Positions 1 through 6,861 of a DNA stretch of 10,194 nucleotides are shown here, in pieces; the stretch's first letter is position 1, and each line of letters begins with the position of its first letter. The position numbers and the translations under genes were made by a program. Origin of the DNA: Geobacter sp. (GTDB lineage Bacteria > Desulfobacterota > Desulfuromonadia > Geobacterales > DSM-12255); contig VEOV01000134.1 in NCBI GenBank assembly GCA_012026855.1, forward strand, positions 1 through 10,194, in the 5' to 3' direction. The notes below the pieces were generated by a model, which was given only the letters and a program-made list of their open reading frames with translations, ran no database searches and was not told where the DNA came from.

Positions 1-3000
1 GATTTCAAGCTGTTCAGGGTTTACGACCGTAATAACCTCGAAAATTCAACTGTCAACTTCAAGCTGGGATTCAGCGTAACCAACGGTCTGACTCTTTCGC
101 TGGCCTCCTCGCCTTTCACCACCCCCACTATCGAGAGCAAGCGCAAGGTGCTCAACGGAGAATTTGAGCGGGATGACAAAGGTAATTACATCTATGACAA
201 GTCTGATAATCATAGTTACGTCTATGTGGATCTGAAAGAGATTGGAGCTACCGGTGCGCTTGAGTTTGAAGTGCCGGAGTTCCGTCTTAATACCAGCCAG
301 GGGAGTATAAATGCCCGCGGTGGTTTCGAGTTGATCGGGGATGTGGAGATCCCGCTTACCCTGGTAGAGAGACTGCTTGATCCGGATAAATCACATAAAC
401 TGAACCTTAAGCCAATAAAGCTGAAGACCATACCGCTGTTCAAGGGAGGGAAATTCCAGAGGGCTGAGCTGGAGAAGTTGTTCACCGATGCAGGTATAAA
501 GCTGCCAAAAGAAATTGCGGATATTCTCGACTCAATGTTCGATATTTTAGCGGAAACCTTCCTCAACAAGCTCCCGCCACGGCTGCAGAATTATCTCAAT
601 CCGAGCTTTCCCAAGGGGTTCCACTTTGAACTGGCCTTTACTCCCGATGGCAGTCTCAAACTGAATATGAGCGGTCATGGCGATACTACCTATAAACTGA
701 CTGAGGATGCTTTCAACAACCTTAAACGTGAAAAGATTCCTCAGGAGGTAGTTACCAGACTGCAGACGCTGAAGGACAAAGAGTATCTCAAATACCAGGA
801 GTTATTGGCTGAGATTCAGGCGAAACTTGGCGCTGCGGACGGGAAAAAACATGAGGAGTCGATCATGCGCCAGGCAAGGCAGGTTGAGCCTTTGCGCATG
901 CTGCTTCCCGGCTTCCCCCAGCTCATGGGGGTGGAACTTCGCCAAATATCAGTTGGAGAACTCTTCGCCGGCACACTCTTTCTGGTAGAGGCCGATCTGC
1001 GTATCGACCTGTTTGACCTGCCTGGACTGCTGGTGACAATGCTGGTAGACAACCTGTCGCAATTGAGCACTGAGCAGCTGAAGAAACTGGAGGCAAAAGA
1101 TCTTGCCGCAGTTCTTGAGGCGATAAAGGCGCTGGCCAAGGAGGCTGGCAAATTCCTGGCAAAACCGCAGAATCTACAAACAACCTTCATCGTGGACAAG
1201 TTGGCAACAATCATTATTTACCAGAGCAGTGTGCCTATTCCCATTCCGCTGTTCTATGACCAGCTTGGTCTGGAGTACACCAATCCTCTCGACTTCACCG
1301 TTCAGGGGCACATCCATTTCCCGGCGCCCACGCTGAACCTCCAGGAGATTGCCCGGGTAGCCACAGACTTTTATAGTTTCTTCACCAAATCGGGGTACCT
1401 GCTCCCGCTTGATGAAAAATCCAAACCAACCGGTTTCAACCTCAGCTTCAAGATCAATGACAGCTTTATTCAGTTGCCCCAGGCTATCGGCGGTAAGAAC
1501 GCAATAGCCGTTGGCGCCAGGGGGACGAATGTCGACATAGATGCCTACAGCACAATTGCCGGCCTGCTGAACACCTTCAAACAGCTTACTCTCGACAAAC
1601 TGATCGGCAGCATTCCGTTTGCTGATCGTGTGGGCGCCCATGGGTTCACCTTTGGGCCATTTCAGGCTTCAGCCAGGTATGTGCTTCTCACTGCTACTGA
1701 GGTCGCCTCGGGAACTTACACCAAATATCTTGAAGAGAAGGTCGCTCCGGCGGGAAAGGAGTTGTACCCCGCTGCCTCAGAAAAAGAGCTGGTGAACCTT
1801 GTAGCCGCATGGCAGGGGGCTGGCAAACTGTCAACCGGCCAACAATACTCCATTGTTTATCTGTCCGGAGATTTTGCTATCGGACAGGCGCTGTCACTTA
1901 GCGGTAAATTCGGCCTCATTGCTACTTCCGGGAATGAGTACGTTACCGGACTCCAGTTCAAAGGCGCCTTCTTCAATTATGTCTCCGTCGACATCAAGGG
2001 CGCGGCCTACCTTGCCTATGACAAGGACAAGGGACTAAGCTCAACGAAATTCCAGATTGCCGGCGAAGCAGCGCTGATGCTTGGCGGGAACAGTTTCTTT
2101 GCTGCAAAAGGACAGATGCAGGTCAGCGATACCCTCTTTATTGCCGAGGGGAGTGTGCTGGCCTACCCAAGCTGGTTTCCGGTTCAGGGTGGGGGTAAAG
2201 GCAAGCTGCTGATCGAGAAGGACAAACGTTTCCTGCTTGAATTGGCTGCCAATCAGGGACTTAACATCTTTGGCTTCACAGTTACTGGAAATCAGGCGTT
2301 GTCCCTGTCAATTGAGCAGAGCCGTCTACAGTTTCAGGGAGCTACCAGCAATAGCTTTGGGAATCTGAACCTGACCACCAATTGTGGCGTAAATCTTACT
2401 GGTGGATCAAGCCTGACAGTTGACGGGTCAATAAACTTCACCGCATCTCCGGGTATCCCCCTTGCTTCGGGCAGATTGTCCTATGCAAATAACCAGCTTA
2501 GGGCAGGCCTGGATCTGCAACTGCCAGGCTTGCAATGCCATTGTGACGCCGCCTTTAAAGGTACTGATTTTGACATCAGATTCTCCTCGGCCATAGACCT
2601 GCGGCCAGTGGTATATGCCAGTTTAAGTACAAACCTGAGAAACAGCGGCTATGCTATTACTGTTGATCTTTCTGTGCTGACAATTGCATCAAGAGTGCAG
2701 GCGGTGCTCGGCAAATATCAGGGTAAAACCGTCTGCGGGTTTGCCTACACCACCCCGGATGTGTGGATTCTCTGGTGGAAGATCCCGGGAACAACTTTCT
2801 ACACGACCATCTCCGATTCCGGCATTTGCTGGCCATCTACGTCCCCTCCCTACAACTATCCGGTGAGCAATGCCAATGATCTCCAGTTGACTGACAGCAA
2901 CAGGCGTTCACTGACAGCCAATGAATCGCATCCTGAGGTGCAACTCACCGGCCTGAAACAGATTCCCGATGCCCAGCGGAGTCTGGCAGCTATCGGCTGT

Positions 3001-4440
3001 TTACTGAACAGGGGCGGCAGCGCCCGTCAAAGCGGGGAAGATCTGGATATGGCTCTCACTATTGCAATCTACCAGACAAAAGTTACAGGAAATGCTCTGG
3101 ACAGTGGCGGCTGGAATCAGCTGGTTACTATTGCCAGAGCTGTTGACCTGGACAAAATCCCCGCTGATATCTTCGAAGTATTCTTTGACACGGAAAATGG
3201 CTCCAGTACGGTGGATCTACTCGAATTCAGCGCCACCTATTTTCCCGATGAAGCAAACGTTCAAAAAGGCAAGCTCCAAAGCCTGTTCGTGACTGGACGA
3301 TTAGGAAACAAGACTATCTGGGAAGGGCGCTCCCTGTCGATTGACACCAGTTTCGAGAAGGCATTCCAGGCCGAATTTCCTAAAAAGACCGAAGCCGTAA
3401 AACCGCTTACTCTGAAAAATATGAGAGTTCAGTCAGGAGGGCAACGGAGCCTGAGCGCTGGCGATACGCTGTTGAAGGAGTTGGGGCACGAGCCGGGCAG
3501 GATTTCTTTCCAATGCGCCAGCCGGAATTACTGTGTTTACCACGCTGCCAATTGGAACAACTGGGTGATTGCAGAGCTTGATACTGAAGGGAAGATAGTT
3601 GGTATGCATGGTCTGAAGGTTGAAAACCTGGCGCCGGATGCAATTCTTTCAATAAACAATGTCAACAACAGTATCATAGTCGCCAGCAGTGGTCAGGTAA
3701 TAGCCACAATGTCCCGTGATGGGTCGTTGGAAGCAGAAGCAGCCATCGCACTGCCCATGATCGATCTTGAGTCCAAGGCTGCATTGCCGTCAATTCCAGA
3801 CGGCTTGAAGTATGCCTGCCTGTATACTCCGAATACCCTGGAAGAGCGGTCAGAGTGCCCGGTTATCCAGTACAACGGGCATACCATTATCCCCTGCAGC
3901 TACTACGACAACCGCCTCTCCTTCGGGCTGGTTGCCTATGATGCCAATGGATGTCTGGCCGCCACTCTGGAAAAGCCGGGAGCCAGGTATATCGTGGATA
4001 TTTTGCTCGATTATGCCAATGAAGCCATCATCCTGCGTGGCCAGGAAGACCAGACGGTTGTCGTGAGCTGGGCAGAGCTTGCCCAAATGGTATTTCCCAC
4101 TCCAGAGATTGCATCAAAGGCAAAGGCCCAGTTTCCTTCAATCCCCGAAGGTTTGAAGTATGCCTGCCTGAGTTCGCCGTCTGCTCTGGACGAAAAGCAA
4201 CAATGCCCGGTAATCCTGTACAAAGGCTACACCATCATCCCCTATAGTTACCGGGATAATCGTGAATCCTTCGGGCTGGTTTCCTATGACGCCCAGTGGC
4301 AGCCGGTCGCCACTCTGGAAAAGGCCGGAGCCAGATACATCGTGGATATTTCGGTCGATGTGACCGGCAAGACCATAACCCTGCACGGCCAGGGCGGGAA
4401 AACAACCGTCGTGAGTTGGGAGGAGCTTGCAAATAATTAA
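1..4440 (+). CDS. Very large protein of unknown family, 5' end outside window
   Basis: The frame is open from base 1 to the TAA at 4438-4440, giving at least 1479 residues. The GTG at 148 has no special claim to be the start, because the same frame reads on upstream as similar protein. I do not recognise the family. Visible residues 1-220 and 400-880 are rich in alternating hydrophobic/polar stretches with many Gly, Ser and Asn, suggesting beta structure. Residues about 225-290 and 340-385 look like charged amphipathic helices, possibly coiled coil. No transmembrane segment stands out. Residues 1-794 lack cysteine and the rest has 14. The C-terminus carries two tandem ~99-residue repeats (annotated separately). 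A secreted or cell-envelope location is inferred from beta-richness, size and paired cysteines; the signal peptide, if any, is out of view. AAA, AAT and ATA codons seem commoner than in ispG and proS (by eye). The 3' neighbour is a convergent peptidase gene. Confidence 0.85.
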   Translation, partial: DFKLFRVYDRNNLENSTVNFKLGFSVTNGLTLSLASSPFTTPTIESKRKVLNGEFERDDKGNYIYDKSDNHSYVYVDLKEIGATGALEFEVPEFRLNTSQGSINARGGFELIGDVEIPLTLVERLLDPDKSHKLNLKPIKLKTIPLFKGGKFQRAELEKLFTDAGIKLPKEIADILDSMFDILAETFLNKLPPRLQNYLNPSFPKGFHFELAFTPDGSLKLNMSGHGDTTYKLTEDAFNNLKREKIPQEVVTRLQTLKDKEYLKYQELLAEIQAKLGAADGKKHEESIMRQARQVEPLRMLLPGFPQLMGVELRQISVGELFAGTLFLVEADLRIDLFDLPGLLVTMLVDNLSQLSTEQLKKLEAKDLAAVLEAIKALAKEAGKFLAKPQNLQTTFIVDKLATIIIYQSSVPIPIPLFYDQLGLEYTNPLDFTVQGHIHFPAPTLNLQEIARVATDFYSFFTKSGYLLPLDEKSKPTGFNLSFKINDSFIQLPQAIGGKNAIAVGARGTNVDIDAYSTIAGLLNTFKQLTLDKLIGSIPFADRVGAHGFTFGPFQASARYVLLTATEVASGTYTKYLEEKVAPAGKELYPAASEKELVNLVAAWQGAGKLSTGQQYSIVYLSGDFAIGQALSLSGKFGLIATSGNEYVTGLQFKGAFFNYVSVDIKGAAYLAYDKDKGLSSTKFQIAGEAALMLGGNSFFAAKGQMQVSDTLFIAEGSVLAYPSWFPVQGGGKGKLLIEKDKRFLLELAANQGLNIFGFTVTGNQALSLSIEQSRLQFQGATSNSFGNLNLTTNCGVNLTGGSSLTVDGSINFTASPGIPLASGRLSYANNQLRAGLDLQLPGLQCHCDAAFKGTDFDIRFSSAIDLRPVVYASLSTNLRNSGYAITVDLSVLTIASRVQAVLGKYQGKTVCGFAYTTPDVWILWWKIPGTTFYTTISDSGICWPSTSPPYNYPVSNANDLQLTDSNRRSLTANESHPEVQLTGLKQIPDAQRSLAAIGCLLNRGGSARQSGEDLDMALTIAIYQTKVTGNALDSGGWNQLVTIARAVDLDKIPADIFEVFFDTENGSSTVDLLEFSATYFPDEANVQKGKLQSLFVTGRLGNKTIWEGRSLSIDTSFEKAFQAEFPKKTEAVKPLTLKNMRVQSGGQRSLSAGDTLLKELGHEPGRISFQCASRNYCVYHAANWNNWVIAELDTEGKIVGMHGLKVENLAPDAILSINNVNNSIIVASSGQVIATMSRDGSLEAEAAIALPMIDLESKAALPSIPDGLKYACLYTPNTLEERSECPVIQYNGHTIIPCSYYDNRLSFGLVAYDANGCLAATLEKPGARYIVDILLDYANEAIILRGQEDQTVVVSWAELAQMVFPTPEIASKAKAQFPSIPEGLKYACLSSPSALDEKQQCPVILYKGYTIIPYSYRDNRESFGLVSYDAQWQPVATLEKAGARYIVDISVDVTGKTITLHGQGGKTTVVSWEELANN
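3502..3711 (+). repeat. Possible diverged partial third copy of the C-terminal repeat
   Basis: The translated stretch has the same order of features as the later part of the tandem units: a Cys-containing strand, a Tyr-x-x-x-Asn segment, a hydrophobic strand ending in an Asp plus Gly turn (ELDTEGKIV against AYDANGCLA), a further strand with DAILSINN against DILLDYAN, then SIIVASSGQVIATM against AIILRGQ plus TVVVSW. Exact identity is low, so homology is an inference by eye. It has two cysteines, but with different spacing (codons at 3514 and 3532). Confidence 0.4.
3787..4083 (+). repeat. C-terminal protein repeat, copy 1 of the tandem pair
   Basis: This encodes a 99-residue unit starting PSIPDGLKYAC and ending SWAELA. 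It aligns without gaps to the second copy at 4135-4431, offset 348 bases (116 codons). By hand count 63 of 99 residues are identical. Conserved blocks include GLKYACL, CPVI, TIIP, DNR, SFGLV and GARYIVDI. Cysteines at unit positions 11 and 24 occur in both copies and could form a disulfide. An extra Cys (PCSY) and another (NGCL) are unique to this copy. A similar repeat is, to my recollection, found at the ends of other uncharacterised bacterial proteins, but I cannot name the family. Confidence 0.9.
4135..4431 (+). repeat. C-terminal protein repeat, copy 2 of the tandem pair
   Basis: This encodes the second 99-residue unit, from PSIPEGLKYAC to SWEELA, followed only by two Asn codons and the stop, so the protein ends with the repeat. 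The shared core is nearly identical at the DNA level around 3961-4002 and 4309-4350 (GCCACTCTGGAAAAG and ATCGTGGATATT are in both), which points to duplication rather than convergence. The Cys pair at unit positions 11 and 24 is kept. The linker before each copy also shares an SKA motif (3772-3780 and 4114-4122). Confidence 0.9.
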
Positions 4441-4464
4441 AAGAGATGATTTTGACGGCTGATT

Positions 4465-6240
4465 TTACCCTACCAGCTGTTTAAGTTCTTCAATCAGTTC
4501 TCCCAAAGTATCATAACCGCTCTGCCAGAAACCCGCTTCGTTGATGTCGATGCCGGCAAGGGCAGCCGTGTCAGCCGGTGACAGTGAACCGCCGCTAGTA
4601 AGGATGGCGTCGTAGCCGGGGATGAAACCCGCACCTTTAAGCTGGTACTGACGATACAGGGCCAGCACCAGCAGCTCGGCGAAGGTGTAGGAGTAGCAGT
4701 AGAAGCGGGTGTGAATGAAGTGGGAAATATAGCTCCAGCCCCAGCGATAGGCGTCGATCATCTCCACCTCGGCTCCGAACAGCTTGCCATTCTCCTCAAG
4801 CCATAGTTCGCAAATCCTCGCCTCGGTCAGCAGGTCTCTTTGCCTCTCCAGATGAAGTCTCTCTTCAAAACGGGTCAATACTATCTGCCGGAAGGTGGTG
4901 GCGATAATGTCCTCGATCTTGGCGCAGAGCAGGGCGATCTTCACCCCGGGGTCCTTTTCATTGTCAAGCATCTGCCGGGTCAGGAGCATCTCGCCGAATA
5001 CAGAGGCTGTTTCTGCCAGGGGCAGGGGAGCGTGATAATTGAGCATGCTCTGCTTGCCTGAACGGATGAAATGCAGGGCATGACCCAGTTCGTGGGCCAG
5101 GGTGGCCACATCACGCAGATTGCTGGTATGATTGAGTAGCAGATATGGAGTCGTATCCGGGGATACCCCCATGCAGAAGGCGCCGCCACTTTTTCCGGTG
5201 CGCGGATAGACATCAATATGGGCTTCATCAAATACCCGTTCGAGGGCAGGGACATATTCGGGGTTAAAACCGCCATATGCTTGCAGCACCAGCTCTTTTG
5301 CTTCATCAAAGGAATATTGTTTCGGACTTTCGGCAACCGGCGCATAAATGTCGGTGTTTTTCAGCTTCTCCAGCCCCAGTAATCTGGCCTTGAGCTTGAA
5401 ATACTCCTGGGCCAGCGGGTAGTTGGCCTCGGTAACGCTCATCAGCTGCTCCACCGTGGCGTCGGCGAGCTCGTTACCGGTATTGGTCGACTGCATCGGG
5501 TGGCTGTAGCCGCGCAGCTCCATCTCTTTGCCATGGTCAAGGGCGATGGTGTTGAAGATGGTGCCGTATACCAGGCTCTGCTCGCCATGTTTCTCCAGAA
5601 AGGTGCCGAAGGCCCTTTCCCGCGGCTCCCGGTCTGTGTGGTGCAGGTAACCGAGCAGCTCTTCGCCGGTAAACTCCCGCTCCTCATTATCAATAACCAT
5701 GGTGTAGCGGAAGGATGCGGACAGTTCGTCAAACAGGCGGGTAAAGGCTGTGCAGCCGGTCAGGTCCTTCAGCTTGAGGAGCTGCTCTTCCCGTTCGGCT
5801 AGCGTGTGGGGTGTAAACTTGCGCAGACTGGCCATGTAATGGTGATAATTGCCGAGGAGTCCGTCCTTTTCCAGCAGACCGTAGCGCTCATCGCTGATTG
5901 CCATGATCTCCAGATCGAAGAAAAGCAGCTCTCTGGTGAGGCGGTTGCCGGTCTCGGCCGCTAGCTGGGAAAGTTTTTTCGCTTCATCGCTTGTTGAGTC
6001 TTCGGCAAACAGCAGATGGGCGTAATGCTGGGGCTTGACTGCCTCCAGCTGGAGCTGTTCATAGTCCTGGAGAGCTTTCAGCAGGGCCGCTGGTTCAAGG
6101 GTCGAGACTTTGCCCCGATATTGGTTGCCGAAGGCAACGGCTGTCGCAACGGACTGGTCGAGCTTACGTCTGAAATCGTCGGCATCAGCCGCTGCAAGCG
6201 GGGACATATTCCAGCGATAGGCTTTATTGTTTGCGGTCAT
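4465..6240 (-). CDS. pepF: M3-family oligoendopeptidase (PepF-like zinc metallopeptidase)
   Basis: A 591-residue protein, close to the usual ~600 of bacterial oligoendopeptidase F-type enzymes, which are cytosolic zinc peptidases that cut short peptides in protein turnover. The zinc motif is HELGH at residues 383-387 (His383 and His387 ligands, Glu384 catalytic), with Glu410 in LAETAS as the expected third ligand 26 residues past Glu384. The C-terminal HFIHTRFYCYSYTFAELL block near the end of the catalytic helical domain also fits the family. There is no signal peptide. The ATG at 6240 is chosen because GGAG lies 6 bases upstream; an in-frame TTG at 6252 would add four residues but overlaps the terminator T-tract and has no Shine-Dalgarno of its own. 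The gene converges on the large + strand gene with a 24-base gap. The subfamily, and hence the symbol, is less sure than the M3 assignment. Confidence 0.93.
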   Translation of the reverse strand: MTANNKAYRWNMSPLAAADADDFRRKLDQSVATAVAFGNQYRGKVSTLEPAALLKALQDYEQLQLEAVKPQHYAHLLFAEDSTSDEAKKLSQLAAETGNRLTRELLFFDLEIMAISDERYGLLEKDGLLGNYHHYMASLRKFTPHTLAEREEQLLKLKDLTGCTAFTRLFDELSASFRYTMVIDNEEREFTGEELLGYLHHTDREPRERAFGTFLEKHGEQSLVYGTIFNTIALDHGKEMELRGYSHPMQSTNTGNELADATVEQLMSVTEANYPLAQEYFKLKARLLGLEKLKNTDIYAPVAESPKQYSFDEAKELVLQAYGGFNPEYVPALERVFDEAHIDVYPRTGKSGGAFCMGVSPDTTPYLLLNHTSNLRDVATLAHELGHALHFIRSGKQSMLNYHAPLPLAETASVFGEMLLTRQMLDNEKDPGVKIALLCAKIEDIIATTFRQIVLTRFEERLHLERQRDLLTEARICELWLEENGKLFGAEVEMIDAYRWGWSYISHFIHTRFYCYSYTFAELLVLALYRQYQLKGAGFIPGYDAILTSGGSLSPADTAALAGIDINEAGFWQSGYDTLGELIEELKQLVG

Positions 6241-6246
6241 TATGTT

Positions 6247-6250
6247 CTCC
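6247..6250 (-). promoter_or_regulatory. Shine-Dalgarno of the oligoendopeptidase gene, abutting a terminator
   Basis: On the minus strand GGAG lies 6 bases before the ATG at 6240 and decides that start over the in-frame TTG at 6252. It follows the last T of the terminator tract (6251) directly, leaving no room for a separate promoter between terminator and gene. Confidence 0.75.
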
Positions 6251-6279
6251 AAATAAAAAAGGGGACTAAAGCCCCCTTT
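6251..6279 (-). terminator. Intrinsic terminator after the 50-residue gene
   Basis: Read on the minus strand, AAAGGGGGC pairs with GTCCCCTTT (9 base pairs, one G-U) around a TTTA loop, followed by TTTATTT. The hairpin begins 24 bases after the stop codon of the small membrane-protein gene and is correctly oriented to end its transcript. It also lies inside the only leader the downstream oligoendopeptidase gene could have from upstream transcription, so readthrough or attenuation is possible. Confidence 0.8.
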
Positions 6280-6303
6280 CCATAAATTGTTATGTTGAGT
6301 TGA

Positions 6304-6456
6304 TCAGATAAAAAGCTGATCCTCTGTCTCTTCACCGGGCGCAGACTTTTCGTTGTTCTTGTTGATCAGCAAAGCTGCGGCAATTCCGGCGGCCAGACCG
6401 GTGATGAATGATAGCAGAAGAGTACCTGTTCCTATGCTGCACTGGTTGTTTTCCAC
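6304..6456 (-). CDS. 50-residue single-pass membrane protein (YtxH-like)
   Basis: A short frame begins with GTG at 6456 and ends with TGA at 6304-6306. A strong purine-rich site, GAGGGGG (complement of 6464-6470), lies 7 bases upstream of the GTG. The protein starts MENNQCSIGTGT, has one hydrophobic Ala/Gly-rich helix at about residues 11-31 (SFITGLAAGIAAALLI, with a GxxxG-like face), then a charged tail KNNEKSAPGEETEDQ. Small proteins of this layout are often labelled YtxH-like; that label is a resemblance, not a proven homology. The function is unknown. It sits between the RRM gene and the oligoendopeptidase on the same strand and is followed by an intrinsic terminator. The good ribosome site, the membrane helix and the terminator make it a likely real gene despite its size. 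Confidence 0.72.
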   Translation of the reverse strand: MENNQCSIGTGTLLLSFITGLAAGIAAALLINKNNEKSAPGEETEDQLFI

Positions 6457-6489
6457 TTCTAACCCCCTCGTCACTGTTGCTGACGTAAA

Positions 6490-6518
6490 ATTATATTTCC
6501 CTGATGGCTCAAGGTATA
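6490..6518 (-). promoter_or_regulatory. Weak candidate promoter for the 50-residue gene
   Basis: A perfect -10 hexamer TATAAT lies on the minus strand (complement of 6490-6495), 33 bases before the GTG. At 17 bases spacing the -35 position (6513-6518) reads TATACC, only a 3 of 6 match, and the better TTGAGC (6507-6512) is too close. The 105-base gap 6457-6561 is AT-rich and otherwise shows nothing. Co-transcription from the RRM gene is an alternative, as no terminator is visible after that gene. Confidence 0.3.
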
Positions 6519-6561
6519 AATATACATAACAGAAATCTGGAAAAATGCAATCAGTATTGGT

Positions 6562-6861
6562 TTACTTTTTCTTTGGCCTGAAGTTGCGGTTCTTTGCTGC
6601 AGAAGGCTGCGGCTTCTGTTCTCTGGCTTCGGAAACAGTAATCAATCTACCCTCCAGCAAGGCTCCATCCAGGGAGTCGAGGGCATCTTTTGCCTCGATT
6701 TCATTGGTCATTTTAACATAGCCGCATCCCTTGGATCTGCCGGATTCCTTGTCGGTGATGATGTGCACCGACTGGACGTTACCGGAAACCGAAAACAGGC
6801 GACGCAGGTCATCTTCAGTTGTTTCAAAAGGCAGGTTGCCAACGTACAGTTCTCTTCTCAT
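6562..6861 (-). CDS. Small RRM-type RNA-binding protein
   Basis: A 99-residue protein consisting of a single RNA recognition motif plus a short basic tail. RNP2 is LYVGNL at residues 5-10 and RNP1 is KGCGYVKM at residues 44-51; the usual aromatic at RNP1 position 3 is Cys46 here, while Tyr6 and Tyr48 remain available for base stacking. The tail (residues ~85-99) is rich in Lys, Arg and Pro and ends RPKKK. Proteins of this type bind single-stranded RNA in the cytoplasm of cyanobacteria and many proteobacteria, but the targets are generally unknown. The ATG at 6861 is preferred because it overlaps the TGA stop of the nitroreductase gene as ATGA, the usual sign of translational coupling, with GGAG just before it. 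An in-frame GTG at 6870 would add three residues. Confidence 0.92.
   Translation of the reverse strand: MRRELYVGNLPFETTEDDLRRLFSVSGNVQSVHIITDKESGRSKGCGYVKMTNEIEAKDALDSLDGALLEGRLITVSEAREQKPQPSAAKNRNFRPKKK

Noticed and set aside
148..150. GTG as the start of the giant gene
   Set aside because: The same frame is open to base 1 with similar protein sequence and no Shine-Dalgarno lies before the GTG, so the gene very probably begins upstream of the window.
1174..1641. A 155-codon minus-strand frame within the giant gene
   Set aside because: The + strand frame is continuous from base 1 to 4440; the antisense frame has no family features or ribosome site.
6241..6252. TTG at 6252 as the peptidase start
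   Set aside because: It overlaps the terminator T-tract and has no ribosome site, whereas the ATG at 6240 has GGAG at a proper distance.
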